This document shows, piece after piece, positions 8,292-18,177 of a DNA stretch of 64,000 nt. The notes below the pieces were generated by a model. The model did no database searches. It worked only from the letters and a program-made list of their open reading frames with translations, and was not told the origin of the DNA. The stretch is from positions 1 through 64,000 of the forward strand of contig NZ_JAYKGK010000008.1 in assembly GCF_036860675.1 (NCBI RefSeq), written 5' to 3'. Every line of letters begins with the position of its first letter. Within the stretch, counting starts at the first letter, position 1. Position numbers and translations under genes: made by a program. This DNA comes from Rosettibacter primus. Its GTDB lineage: Bacteria > Bacteroidota > Ignavibacteria > Ignavibacteriales > Melioribacteraceae.

Positions 8292-10499
8292 ATGAAAAGA
8301 ATATTTTTATTAATAATTATTTTAACTAATCTCAGCTACGCACAAAACATCGGGCAATGGGAAATATTTTCAGAGATGAGAAATATTCAATCGATAGCTC
8401 TTACAACTGACGGAATATGGGCTGCAACAAACGGTGGAGCTTTCAAATACAATTTTTCAGATGAAACTTTTTTTACTCTGACAAAAGCAAATAAATTAAA
8501 CAGTCAGGTTTTAACATCAATTAATATTGATAACGAAGGGAAAATCTGGTTAGGGTCTTTTGAAGGTTATATTATTTCATACAATCCTTCAGATTATTAT
8601 GTAAAAAATATTCTTGATATTTATAAATCCAATAAAACTCAAAAACGAATTAATCACATATTCACAAAGAGCGATACAATTTTTGTATCCACAGATTTTG
8701 GTTTGGTGTTAATAAATTCTAAGAATTATTTCCTTTATGATACATTTTTAAAATTAGGGGATTTCCCTTCTGAGGCAAAAGTAAATTGTGCAATAAAAAC
8801 TTCTTTAATTTATGTATGCACAGATAATGGAATCGCTGTTCAAAAGCCAGGGACTATAAATCTTACTGCTCCAGAATCATGGAATACATACAAATTAAAC
8901 ATCAACATTAATGCTTCATCAATTAATAAAATAATTGAATGGAATAAAAAAATTTTAATAGCAACTGACAATGGAATTTTTTCTTTTGAAAATAATCAGT
9001 GGAACTCATTTCTTCTTTCAGGCACAAATATCAATGATATCTATCCTTCAACAAATAAATTATTCATAGTAACTGATAATATTGCATATCAATTTTCGGG
9101 TAATGAAATAACAAAAATTTATGAAGATTTTAATAACTCGTTTTCTTCAATAATTAGCAATGGCACAAAAATCTACATCGGAACAAAAAATGGATTAATC
9201 GAATTTTACAATGGGAATATTAAACAATTATATCCTGATGGACCAGCAGGAAATTTGTTTATAAATCTTGCTACAGATAATAACGGCAATTTATGGATTG
9301 CAACTGGAAGAGATGGAGCAGGAATTGGTTTTATGAAATTTGATGGTGTAAAATGGTTTCTCTACAACAAACAACAATATCCTCAAATTCCTTCAAATGA
9401 TTATTTCAATATTCATTCTGGTCAAGATAATACAATTTATCTTGCCAATTGGGGAAATGGTGTTACAATTTTCAAAGATGAAAATTTCCAAATCTACAAC
9501 AAGACTACCAGTCCTCTTGTTGGAATACCCAAGGATACAAATTTTATTGCAATTTCTGATGTCAAAACAGATTCAAAAGGAAATGTTTGGATTGCAAACT
9601 TCACACCTGCAAATAACAAACCATTGAGTGTATTAACTAAAGATAAAAAATGGTACAGTTATTCATTAACAAATTTTGGCTTTACAGAAAAAGATGGAAT
9701 ATACAAAATGATAATTGACCAGTATGATACAAAATGGTTTTTGTTATTTTCCGGGAAAACTGGACTTTATTATTTCAATGAGAATGGAACATTCGAAAAT
9801 TTGAACGATGATAAACTTGGATACTTCGGTACAAATAATGGATTAATTACAAATGAAGTTACTGCTTTAGCTGTAGATAAACGCGGTATGCTGTGGATTG
9901 GAACAAGTCAAGGTATGAACTTTATTCCTGATCCTTCAAATCCCAGAATATCGGAAATAATAATTCCATCTTTAAGAAGCCAGAGTATAACATGCATTGC
10001 CGTTGATGCATTAGACCAAAAATGGGTTGGAACAAAAAATGGGGTTTTTGTTCTTTCTTCGGATGGATTACAATTGCTTTCCCACTATACATCAAAAGAT
10101 TCTCCAATTCCTGATGATGATATAAGAAGTATTGCAGTTGATGAAATAAATGGCAAAGTCTACATAGGCACAGATTATGGACTTGCGATGGTTCAAACAT
10201 TTGCTGTAAAACCTTTTGAAAATTTCAGCGAGCTTTTTATTTATCCTAATCCATTTATAATTGAAAATAAAAATAACACTGTTTCAATTGATGGATTGAT
10301 AAAGAATTCCTTAATAAAAATTCTTGATATAAGCGGAAATCTTATTAAAAATATTAAAACACCAGGTGGCAGAATTGCTGTGTGGGACGGAACTGATTTA
10401 AATGGCAATTTAGTAGCAAGCGGCATATATATAGTTGTAGCATATGATGAAGATGCTAACAATGTTACAACAGGAAAAATTGCAGTAATTAGAAAATAA
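8292..10499 (+). CDS. T9SS-exported two-component-regulator-type propeller protein
   Basis: A 735-residue secreted protein. It begins with a signal peptide (residues 1-18, ending SYAQ). Repeated blades of about 45 residues with patterns such as DNNGNLWIAT, DSKGNVWIAN and DKRGMLWIGT follow, as in the periplasmic sensor propellers of hybrid histidine kinases. There is no kinase or membrane segment. From about residue 651 it has a C-terminal FlgD/T9SS type A sorting tail (PNPF ... WDGTDLNGNLVASGIY ... GKIAVIRK). It is therefore probably exported by the type IX system and fixed to the surface or released. The ligand is unknown. Confidence 0.85.
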   Translation: MKRIFLLIIILTNLSYAQNIGQWEIFSEMRNIQSIALTTDGIWAATNGGAFKYNFSDETFFTLTKANKLNSQVLTSINIDNEGKIWLGSFEGYIISYNPSDYYVKNILDIYKSNKTQKRINHIFTKSDTIFVSTDFGLVLINSKNYFLYDTFLKLGDFPSEAKVNCAIKTSLIYVCTDNGIAVQKPGTINLTAPESWNTYKLNININASSINKIIEWNKKILIATDNGIFSFENNQWNSFLLSGTNINDIYPSTNKLFIVTDNIAYQFSGNEITKIYEDFNNSFSSIISNGTKIYIGTKNGLIEFYNGNIKQLYPDGPAGNLFINLATDNNGNLWIATGRDGAGIGFMKFDGVKWFLYNKQQYPQIPSNDYFNIHSGQDNTIYLANWGNGVTIFKDENFQIYNKTTSPLVGIPKDTNFIAISDVKTDSKGNVWIANFTPANNKPLSVLTKDKKWYSYSLTNFGFTEKDGIYKMIIDQYDTKWFLLFSGKTGLYYFNENGTFENLNDDKLGYFGTNNGLITNEVTALAVDKRGMLWIGTSQGMNFIPDPSNPRISEIIIPSLRSQSITCIAVDALDQKWVGTKNGVFVLSSDGLQLLSHYTSKDSPIPDDDIRSIAVDEINGKVYIGTDYGLAMVQTFAVKPFENFSELFIYPNPFIIENKNNTVSIDGLIKNSLIKILDISGNLIKNIKTPGGRIAVWDGTDLNGNLVASGIYIVVAYDEDANNVTTGKIAVIRK

Positions 10500-10500
10500 T

Positions 10501-12450
10501 ATGATAGACATAAAAAATTTATCAATTCAATTTACAGGCGAAAACTTATTTGAAAATGTTAACCTTAAAATTGGTAAACACGACAAAATTGCTTTGGTAG
10601 GTTCCAATGGAAAAGGTAAATCAACTTTTTTAAAATTAATTTACGGAATAGAAAAACCTGAGACAGGAGAAATTAATAAGCAAAAAGGAATCAGAATTGG
10701 ATACCTCCCGCAGGATTTAATTTCATTTCGTGATAAAACATTATTCGAGGAAGTGAAATCTTCCATGATTGAATTAAAAACAATAATCGAAAAAGAAAAA
10801 GAAATACTTGATTCATTAAACAATAATAATCTTTCAGAAATTGATAGACATGAACTAATTGAATCACTTGGAGAAATTCAAAACCAAAAAGATAATATTG
10901 ATTTTTATAGAGCAGAATCAAAAATAAAAAAAGTTCTTACAGGATTAGGTTTTCAAGAAAAAGATTTTAATAGATTAACTCAGGAATTCTCTGGCGGCTG
11001 GCAAATGCGAATTCAACTTGCAAAAATTCTTCTTGCAGAAAATGATTTAATTTTACTTGACGAACCAACTAACCATCTTGATATTGATACATTAACCTGG
11101 CTTGAAGAATTTCTTTGCGATTATAAAGGAGCATTAATAATTGTTTCGCACGATAAGCATTTCATAAATAAAGTTACAAGCAAAACTCTTGAGATATTCA
11201 ACAAACAAATTAATTTCTTCTCTGGCACTTATGACCAATATCTAAATTTCAAAAAAGAAAGAGAGGTTCAACTAAAAGCTCTTGAAAAAATTCGGGAGAA
11301 AAAAATAAAAGAGATTGAACGATTTATCGAAAGGTTCAGATATAAAGCAACAAAAGCTCGTCAGGTTCAAAGTCGTATTAAAATGCTGAACAAAATTGAA
11401 ACAATTGAATTAATCGAAGAAGAGAAAAAGATTGAATTAAAATTTCCCGAACCTCCTAAAAGTGGTGTTATTCCTGTTGAATTAAAAAATGTCTATAAGT
11501 TCTATGAAGATTTAGAAGTATTAAAAAACATTAATATAAAAATTGAACGAGGAGAAAAAATAGCAGTAGTTGGACCAAATGGTGCAGGTAAAACCACATT
11601 TGCAAAAATTATTGGGAATAAAATTGATGTTTCAAAAGGTGAAGTAATTTATGGCCATAATACAATTATCTCTTATTATGAACAGGAAGTTGCAGACAGC
11701 TTAAATTTAGAATTCGACTTAATTGATACACTTGAAGAAATAAATGATGAATTAACTCCAGGACAAATAAGAAAACTTCTTGGCACATTTCTTTTTACCG
11801 GAGATGATGTTTTCAAAAAAGTAAAAGTACTTTCCGGCGGTGAAAAAAGCAGATTAGCACTTGCAAGATTATTATTAACAAAAAGCAACTTAATTATTCT
11901 TGATGAACCTACAAATCATCTCGACTTATCTTCAAAGGAAATATTACAAAAAGCTTTAATTGATTTTTCAGGCACTTTAATTATTGTCTCTCACGATATT
12001 GATTTTCTCAGTCCCATTGTAAATAAAGTTTTTGAAATCAGAAATCACAGTTTGAAAGTTTACTATGGTGGAATTGAATATTATCTTCAAAAAAAATTTG
12101 GAGAGCTCCAAGAAGAAAAATCAAATGATTTAAAAGAATTACCCAAACAAAACCGTAAAGAACAAAAAAGATTGGAAGCAGAATTAAGACAGAAAAAATA
12201 CATTCTGACTAAAGACCTCAAAAAAGAATTAGAAAATACTGAAAATGAAATAATAAGGTTGGAAAGACTAAAAAATGAAATTGAATATGAATTAACAAAA
12301 CCTGAAATTTTCAGCAATCCAGAACTTGCAAAAGAAAAAAATCTTGAATACGAAAAAGTAAAAAAGCAGCTCAACAATGAATATAACCGCTGGGAAGAAT
12401 TAAACTACAAAATAGAAGAAATAGAAAAAGAGTTTATCAACAATTCTTAA
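10501..12450 (+). CDS. ABC-F family ATP-binding protein (Uup/EttA type)
   Basis: A soluble double-ATPase of the ABC-F class, which acts on the ribosome rather than in transport. It has two nucleotide-binding domains with Walker A GSNGKGKST and GPNGAGKTT, signatures FSGGWQ and LSGGEKSR, and two DEPTNHLD Walker B motifs. The inter-domain linker is basic and helical (RFIERFRYKATKARQVQSR). The last 110 residues are a charged coiled coil, as in Uup. There are no membrane segments and no permease partner. It starts one base after the propeller gene and may be read through from it. Confidence 0.93.
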   Translation: MIDIKNLSIQFTGENLFENVNLKIGKHDKIALVGSNGKGKSTFLKLIYGIEKPETGEINKQKGIRIGYLPQDLISFRDKTLFEEVKSSMIELKTIIEKEKEILDSLNNNNLSEIDRHELIESLGEIQNQKDNIDFYRAESKIKKVLTGLGFQEKDFNRLTQEFSGGWQMRIQLAKILLAENDLILLDEPTNHLDIDTLTWLEEFLCDYKGALIIVSHDKHFINKVTSKTLEIFNKQINFFSGTYDQYLNFKKEREVQLKALEKIREKKIKEIERFIERFRYKATKARQVQSRIKMLNKIETIELIEEEKKIELKFPEPPKSGVIPVELKNVYKFYEDLEVLKNINIKIERGEKIAVVGPNGAGKTTFAKIIGNKIDVSKGEVIYGHNTIISYYEQEVADSLNLEFDLIDTLEEINDELTPGQIRKLLGTFLFTGDDVFKKVKVLSGGEKSRLALARLLLTKSNLIILDEPTNHLDLSSKEILQKALIDFSGTLIIVSHDIDFLSPIVNKVFEIRNHSLKVYYGGIEYYLQKKFGELQEEKSNDLKELPKQNRKEQKRLEAELRQKKYILTKDLKKELENTENEIIRLERLKNEIEYELTKPEIFSNPELAKEKNLEYEKVKKQLNNEYNRWEELNYKIEEIEKEFINNS

Positions 12451-12473
12451 ATGTTATTAAATAAAAGCTATAA

Positions 12474-13451
12474 TTATTTATTTTCGTTTATCAAAAATTC
12501 TTCAGCAAGTGCAACACCTCCAAACAATGCTGCATCATCCCCTAATTTTGTAACACTTATTTTAACATTTCTACCACATTCTGGTAAAACAGAATTTTTA
12601 AATGCTACTTTTATTCTCGGGAGCATAAATTTATGCATTGCTTCAATTACCCCACCCCCTAAAACAATTGTATCAAAATTTAAAAAAGTTGTTAAACTGC
12701 CAAGAACCGTTCCAATTGTTTCACAAGCTTTAGAAACTTGCTTGACTGCAACATTATCATTTTGCGCAACAGCATAGGCAAGAGTTTTACTTTTAATTGA
12801 TTTATCCGAAGACAAAAATTCTTTCAATATACTTTTTTTACCTTTTTTAATTTCTTTCTTAATTGCTTTAATTATTGCTAATCTGCTTGCCGTTAGTTCA
12901 AAAGTAGAAGAAGATTTTTTAGATGAGAACGCTCCCTTTCCATTTATAATCATATGTCCAATTTCGCCAGCATAAAATGTTGAACCACGATAAAGTTTTC
13001 CCTCAAAAAATAAAGCACTCCCAATACCGGTGCCTATAAAAACAATTAGCATGTTTTTTATTTCATCATTGAACTCAAATTTTTTTATTCCAAGTCCAGC
13101 AAGGTTTACATCATTCTCTACTAGAACTGGTATAATTGTGTGTTTTGATAGAGCCTCTTTTATGTTGAAATTTTTTATATAAATATTTGGAGCATTTGAA
13201 ATGATTCCTGAAAATGGATTTACAGTACCGGGCACTCCCAAGCACAAAGCTTTTACATTCTTCTCTGAGATGTTATTTTCAAGAATTAATTGATTGAGCG
13301 ATTTGACTATTGAATCAATTAATCCCTGTTCCCCTTTTTTCACCTCAGTAGGAATTTTTACTCTTGAAACAATTTTATTCTGTGAATTAATTAATGCTGA
13401 AAGAATTTTTGTGCCGCCAAGATCAACCGAGATAATGTAATCTTTATTCAT
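12474..13451 (-). CDS. ROK-family sugar kinase, zinc cysteines missing
   Basis: A 325-residue ROK-family protein, probably a glucokinase or related hexose kinase. The ATP phosphate-binding DLGGTK lies near residues 10-15, and the LVENDVN and GTGIGSALF motifs follow. The GHM histidine is present. However, the cysteine-rich zinc motif that normally follows (CxCGxxGCxE) is replaced by a serine/lysine-rich stretch, AFSSKKSSSTFE, with only the glutamate kept. It may have another sugar specificity or rely on a different fold support. It converges on the ABC-F gene with a gap of about 20 bases. Confidence 0.85.
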   Translation of the reverse strand: MNKDYIISVDLGGTKILSALINSQNKIVSRVKIPTEVKKGEQGLIDSIVKSLNQLILENNISEKNVKALCLGVPGTVNPFSGIISNAPNIYIKNFNIKEALSKHTIIPVLVENDVNLAGLGIKKFEFNDEIKNMLIVFIGTGIGSALFFEGKLYRGSTFYAGEIGHMIINGKGAFSSKKSSSTFELTASRLAIIKAIKKEIKKGKKSILKEFLSSDKSIKSKTLAYAVAQNDNVAVKQVSKACETIGTVLGSLTTFLNFDTIVLGGGVIEAMHKFMLPRIKVAFKNSVLPECGRNVKISVTKLGDDAALFGGVALAEEFLINENK

Positions 13452-13603
13452 AATTTTCTCTTTATTTTAATATAGAATTTCAGTCAATATAAATTTTTAT
13501 TAAATTGATGTTGAATTTAATACTTATTTCACATTTTTATAAAATGTTATTAATAATTGATTACTGAAAAATAAATTATTTCTAAATTATAAATGGAGTT
13601 TAG

Positions 13604-15229
13604 ATGTATATAAATTTTTGTGATATTCCCGGTCAACAAAATTTGTTTCTTGACTATTTATATGAATTCGATAATGTAAGAAAATTTTACAAAAGCAATT
13701 TTAGAGAGCAAGAAACTTATGAAACATTATTTGAAAAATTAGTAAATTCTCAAAGACCACATCGCAATCAGCTAATTGAGTTAATCAAAAAGCAATATCA
13801 AAATATTAGAATTTCCAAGCAAACTGAATCAAATATTGAAGCTCTTTATTCAAATAAAACATTTGCTATTTGCACTGGACAGCAATTAGGAATTTTTGGT
13901 GGTCCGCTTTATACTTTTTATAAGACTATTACTGCAATTAAACTATCTCAATATCTCAAAGAAAGATATGACAATTATCAATTTGTACCCATTTTCTGGC
14001 TTGAAGGAGATGACCATGATTTTGAAGAAGTAAGGAAATTCAGCATACTTAATAACAACAATGAACTTATTAGCTTAAAATATGATGATGGTTTGGAAGA
14101 AGAAATAAATCGTGGTTGTATTGGCTTGAAATCTTTTAATAATAATTTAGAAAAGTTATTTGAAGATTTAATCATACATTTGAGAGAAACTGAATTTAAG
14201 AATTCCGTAATTGAATTATTAAAATCTTTTTACAAACCCGGTGATACATTTTTAACTTCATTCAGAAATTTAATGATAAGAATTTTTGATGATTATGGAC
14301 TGATTGTTTTTAATCCACTTGATTCTGAAGTAAAAAAATTACTCACTCCAATTTTTTCTGAAGAAATAATTAATTACCGTAATCATACAATTCAACTTGT
14401 TGAAAGGAGTGCAGAGTTAGAAGAAACTTATCATGCTCAAGTAAAAGTAAAACCAATAAATTTATTTTTTATAGAAAACAATGAACGACTTCTTATCGAA
14501 CCTGTTGAAGAAGAATACCGCTTAAAAGGAAGAAGAAAAAAATTTACAAAAGATGAATTGCTGGAACAGTTAAATAAATTCCCTGAAAAATTTAGTCCAA
14601 ATGTTTTGCTTAGACCAATTTGTCAGGACTATCTATTTCCGACAGCATTTTATATAGGCGGCCCATCTGAAATAAGTTATTTTGCACAGCTTTCACCACT
14701 CTATGATATTTATAACATTGTACAGCCGGTTATTTATCCTCGTGCTTCAGCAACAATTGTTGAAAAAAATGTTAAATCAATTATTGAAAAATACAATCTT
14801 GATTATCTTAATTTATTTACAACAGAAGAGGAATTAATCACAAAAATTATAGAGCAAAATTCTACTACAGACATAAACTCATTATTTGAAAATTCACAAT
14901 CTGATATAGAAAAAATTTTATTTGGTTTAGCAGAAAATTTAAGCAGCATTGATAAATCATTATTTGATATAACAAACAAAACCAAAATAAAAATCGAAGA
15001 AAATCTAAATTACTTGAAAACAAAAGCCCTTGAACTTGAAAAAAGTAAACATGAAGTAACGATACGTCAGCTTACAAAAGCAAGAAATAATTTATATCCA
15101 AATAACAATTTGCAAGAAAGAGAGATAAATTTTATCTACTTTGCCAATAAATACGGGCTTGATATATTGAAATGGATTTTTAATGAGCTAACAATTAACA
15201 AATTCGAACATCAAATCTTAGAGTTATAA
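13604..15229 (+). CDS. bshC: Bacillithiol biosynthesis cysteine-adding enzyme
   Basis: BshC is thought to add cysteine to glucosaminyl-malate in the last step of bacillithiol synthesis. The 541-residue length matches the family. The conserved N-terminal block FAICTGQQLGIFGGPLY followed by YKTITAIKL, and the FWLEGDDHDFEE motif, identify it. A C-terminal coiled coil (about residues 440-500) is also typical. The genes for earlier steps (bshA, bshB) are not in the window. It has an AATGGAGT ribosome-binding region. Its last 19 bp overlap the convergent aroA gene. Confidence 0.94.
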   Translation: MYINFCDIPGQQNLFLDYLYEFDNVRKFYKSNFREQETYETLFEKLVNSQRPHRNQLIELIKKQYQNIRISKQTESNIEALYSNKTFAICTGQQLGIFGGPLYTFYKTITAIKLSQYLKERYDNYQFVPIFWLEGDDHDFEEVRKFSILNNNNELISLKYDDGLEEEINRGCIGLKSFNNNLEKLFEDLIIHLRETEFKNSVIELLKSFYKPGDTFLTSFRNLMIRIFDDYGLIVFNPLDSEVKKLLTPIFSEEIINYRNHTIQLVERSAELEETYHAQVKVKPINLFFIENNERLLIEPVEEEYRLKGRRKKFTKDELLEQLNKFPEKFSPNVLLRPICQDYLFPTAFYIGGPSEISYFAQLSPLYDIYNIVQPVIYPRASATIVEKNVKSIIEKYNLDYLNLFTTEEELITKIIEQNSTTDINSLFENSQSDIEKILFGLAENLSSIDKSLFDITNKTKIKIEENLNYLKTKALELEKSKHEVTIRQLTKARNNLYPNNNLQEREINFIYFANKYGLDILKWIFNELTINKFEHQILEL

Positions 15230-16497
15230 CCCAGGCACTGAAGTTGAGCTAAGAAATCTGGATTTGAAATAGAAACACAATCAAAATTATTTATTTGACC
15301 ACCATTTTTCAAAAGCATTGACATAACTGCATATGCCATTGCAATTCGATGGTCGCCATAACTTTCAAAAGTTAAATTTCCTTCTACAATTTTTCCATCA
15401 ACTTCAAAGCCATCTTCATATTCTACAACCTTTAATCCCGCTCTTTTATAATTCTCACATAATGCTTTTATTCTGTCTGATTCCTTTACTCTTAATTCTT
15501 TGGCATTTGTAACTCTAAATTTTCCTTCTGCAAAAACTCCTGCCACAGATAATATTGGAATTTCATCTATAATGTTTGGAATTATCTCTTCAGGTATTTC
15601 AGTATTTCTTAATTCGCTGCTTTTTACTCTTATATTTCCTCTTTTTTCTCCGTTTTGAATTATTTCATCTTCAATTGTAATTTTAGCGCCCATTGAATTT
15701 AGTATTTCAAGTATGCCTGTTCGTGTTTCATTGAGCGAAACATTTTTAATCAGAATATTTGAATTTTTTGACAACAATCCCAGTACTATAAAAAAAGATG
15801 CCGTTGAAATATCTGAAGGAACAGTAATTTCAAAATTTTTCGGATAATTTTTTTTAGAAACATAAATCAATGTTCCTTCTTCAGTATTTTCTGTTTTAAG
15901 TCCAAGTAATTTTTCTGTATGATTTCTTGATGGTATTTGTTCAATTATTATTGATTCATCTTCAAGATGAAGTGCGGCAAGTATTAAAGCACTTTTAACC
16001 TGAGCACTTGCAACTTTTAGTTTATATTTAATAGTATGTAAATTTTTTGATGGCTTAATTATCAAAGGTAAAGTTCCTGTATCTGATGCAGTAATATTTG
16101 CCCCCATCATATTCAAAGGTTCAACAATTCTTTTCATTGGTCTTTTAGATAGCGATTCATCTCCGGTAATTATTGATTCAAAATTCTGGGCACATAAAAT
16201 TCCGCTCATTAATCTGGCTGTGGTACCAGAATTGCCTGCATACAATTTTTCTTCAGGTCTACTAAAATTTTTAAAACCTTTTCCTTTAATAATCAATAAA
16301 TTTTCTTTTTCTTGAATTTCAACACCAAGTTTTCTAAAGCAAGAAATTGTTGATTTAACATCTTCGGCATTAGAACAATTTTTTATAATCGATTCTCCTT
16401 CGGCCATCGAAGCAAACATTACTGCTCTATGTGAAATTGATTTATCTCCAGGGAGTGATAATTCACCATTTAAATTTTCTGTGTAATAGAATTTCAT
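15211..16497 (-). CDS. aroA: 3-phosphoshikimate 1-carboxyvinyltransferase (EPSP synthase)
   Basis: Sixth step of the shikimate pathway: joins phosphoenolpyruvate to shikimate-3-phosphate in the cytoplasm. The signatures LPGDKSISHRAV (substrate-binding lysine), GNSGTTARLMSG, SKRPMKRIVEPL and the C-terminal ESDRIKAL and YGDHRIAMA motifs are all seen. The 428-residue length is normal. The start codon overlaps the stop region of trmH upstream (4 bp), so they are translationally coupled. The end overlaps the convergent bshC gene. Confidence 0.97.
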   Translation of the reverse strand: MKFYYTENLNGELSLPGDKSISHRAVMFASMAEGESIIKNCSNAEDVKSTISCFRKLGVEIQEKENLLIIKGKGFKNFSRPEEKLYAGNSGTTARLMSGILCAQNFESIITGDESLSKRPMKRIVEPLNMMGANITASDTGTLPLIIKPSKNLHTIKYKLKVASAQVKSALILAALHLEDESIIIEQIPSRNHTEKLLGLKTENTEEGTLIYVSKKNYPKNFEITVPSDISTASFFIVLGLLSKNSNILIKNVSLNETRTGILEILNSMGAKITIEDEIIQNGEKRGNIRVKSSELRNTEIPEEIIPNIIDEIPILSVAGVFAEGKFRVTNAKELRVKESDRIKALCENYKRAGLKVVEYEDGFEVDGKIVEGNLTFESYGDHRIAMAYAVMSMLLKNGGQINNFDCVSISNPDFLAQLQCLGYNSKI

Positions 16498-17087
16498 TTT
16501 TCACACCATTTTTCAATTAGTTCATTTAGTTCTTGTTCAGTTAGTTCAGATTTATCATACATTCCTTTAGCTGCTCTTTGACGTTGACTTTCATAAAGAG
16601 TAACAGCTGCAGCAACAGATACATTTAAGCTTTGTACCATTCCACGCATAGGGATATAAAATAAATCATCCGCAAGTGTTTTCATTTCATCTGATACGCC
16701 TCTGTGTTCATTGCCAAATACTAAAGCTACTTTCTGTGTTAAATCGAGGTCATACAAATTTTTTGCATTTTTATTTAGAAAACTTGCATAAACCTTAAAA
16801 CCTTCTGAACGAAGTGACTCAACACATTTCTTTACATCATTAAATTTTTCAACATCAACCCATTTATTTGCAGAAGCAGATGTAACTTTATGAATTTTGG
16901 GAAAAGTTTCTTTTGTATAAAGTAAAGTAATTTTGGGAACACCAACAGCATCACATGTTCTAAATATTGCACTTACATTATGAGCATCATGAATATTCTC
17001 TATTACAACTCTCAAAGAAAATTGTCTAAATGATGCAGCCGCTGTAATTTTCTGAAGTCGTTCCGGCGTTCTAAATTTTCTCATCAT
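16494..17087 (-). CDS. trmH: TrmH-family SPOUT RNA methyltransferase
   Basis: S-adenosylmethionine-dependent 2'-O-ribose methyltransferase with a SPOUT knot, most likely tRNA Gm18 methyltransferase. N-terminal HDAHNVSAIFRTCDAVGV supplies the catalytic arginine. LVFGNEHRGVSDEM and the knot segment IPMRGMVQSLNVSVAAAV are the family motifs 2 and 3. At 197 residues it is close to the family's usual length. It overlaps aroA (4 bp) downstream and the HicB-like gene (1 bp) upstream, which makes it part of the folD-deoC-aroA run. Confidence 0.92.
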   Translation of the reverse strand: MMRKFRTPERLQKITAAASFRQFSLRVVIENIHDAHNVSAIFRTCDAVGVPKITLLYTKETFPKIHKVTSASANKWVDVEKFNDVKKCVESLRSEGFKVYASFLNKNAKNLYDLDLTQKVALVFGNEHRGVSDEMKTLADDLFYIPMRGMVQSLNVSVAAAVTLYESQRQRAAKGMYDKSELTEQELNELIEKWCEK

Positions 17088-17317
17088 TATTTATCAAAAA
17101 TTATTTTGTAAATAACCTTATTCCCTTCTTTTCTAGCTCTATCAATTTTTAATTTCAATTCAGGTTTTTCCTGTATGTAGAATTTAAAAAGTTCAATAGT
17201 TTTGTTTATAGCATCATCTTCAATATGAGCCCAGCTCTCACATCCTTTTATTGAGGGAATTTCTGCTGTGAATCCATCGTCGGTTTTAGTTACAATTAAA
17301 TCCAGTACCACGAACAA
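17087..17317 (-). CDS. HicB-like / DUF1902-type small protein
   Basis: A 76-residue protein with the small alpha/beta fold pattern of HicB antitoxins: DGFTAEIPSIKGCESWAHIE followed by a helix DDAINKTIELFKFYI. There is no DNA-binding tail and no hicA toxin beside it, so it is not a toxin-antitoxin pair by itself. The full-length start is a TTG at 17317; an in-frame GTG at 17311, better spaced from AGGTG, is an alternative. It sits in the operon between deoC and trmH. The function is unknown. Confidence 0.75.
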   Translation of the reverse strand: MFVVLDLIVTKTDDGFTAEIPSIKGCESWAHIEDDAINKTIELFKFYIQEKPELKLKIDRARKEGNKVIYKIIFDK

Positions 17318-17325
17318 ACACCTAT

Positions 17326-18177
17326 TTAAGATTCACCTTTTACAATTTTTACACTTGCACTTGCTCCAATTCTATCTGCACCGCTTTTAATCATTAAGCG
17401 AGCATCTTCTGCAGTTCTAATTCCACCTGATGCTTTTACTCCAACAGCTGAACCGACCACATACTTCATCAATGCAACATCACCGGCAGTAGCCCCACCT
17501 TTACTAAAGCCTGTAGATGTTTTTACAAAATCAGCTTTAGCTTCTTTACTTATCAAACAAGCAATTACCTTTTCTTCATCTGTAAGCAAAGCAGTTTCAA
17601 TTATTACTTTACAAATGCCATTATATTTTTTTGCTGCTAAAACAACCTGATTGATATCATTAAAGACATATTGATAATTTTTTTGTTTAAGCATTCCTAT
17701 GTTAATCACCATATCAATTTCTTGAGCTCCATTTTTTAATGCCTGTTCGGCTTCAAATCGTTTTACTTCTGTTGTTGTTGCTCCGAGAGGAAATCCAATT
17801 ACAGTACATACTTTAACATCAGAATCCTTCAATAAATCTTTGCATAAAGTAACATAACATGGATTAACACATACAGAAGCAAAGCCATATGTTTTTGCCT
17901 CTTGACATAATTTTTTTATTTCATCAGGTGTGGCTTCTGGTTTCAACAAAGTATGGTCAATCATTCTCGCAATATCTTTATTCGTTAATTCTTCGCCAAT
18001 TCCTGGTCCTGCAGCAATTCTTTCTGCACCATTCTCAATAATATTTTTAACAGCGACAGGCTGGTCAATAACATTCCTTTCCCAACCATTGCATGTCCCT
18101 GCGTGACAATAAAAATCCTGCAAAGCTTTTTCAATTAAAACTTGTGATACAATTTTATCAATTAATGACGAATCCAT
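17326..18177 (-). CDS. deoC: Deoxyribose-phosphate aldolase with N-terminal extension
   Basis: Class I aldolase that splits 2-deoxyribose-5-phosphate into acetaldehyde and glyceraldehyde-3-phosphate. The core begins near residue 65 (IARMIDHTLLKPEAT). The Schiff-base lysine is Lys219 in FVKTSTGFSKGGAT, and VGVKASGGIRT supplies the C-terminal lysine and phosphate site. At 283 residues it is about 60 longer than usual. The extra N-terminus starts with an amphipathic helix (SSLIDKIVSQVLIEKAL), then a Cys/Gly linker (CHAGTCNGW). That is the look of a microcompartment encapsulation peptide, and BMC shell genes lie 8.4 kb away. It overlaps folD by 20 bp. Confidence 0.93.
   Translation of the reverse strand: MDSSLIDKIVSQVLIEKALQDFYCHAGTCNGWERNVIDQPVAVKNIIENGAERIAAGPGIGEELTNKDIARMIDHTLLKPEATPDEIKKLCQEAKTYGFASVCVNPCYVTLCKDLLKDSDVKVCTVIGFPLGATTTEVKRFEAEQALKNGAQEIDMVINIGMLKQKNYQYVFNDINQVVLAAKKYNGICKVIIETALLTDEEKVIACLISKEAKADFVKTSTGFSKGGATAGDVALMKYVVGSAVGVKASGGIRTAEDARLMIKSGADRIGASASVKIVKGES

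Noticed and set aside
17087..17317. HicB-like gene as part of a toxin-antitoxin pair
   Set aside because: No HicA-type small toxin gene lies on either side; the neighbours are deoC and trmH.
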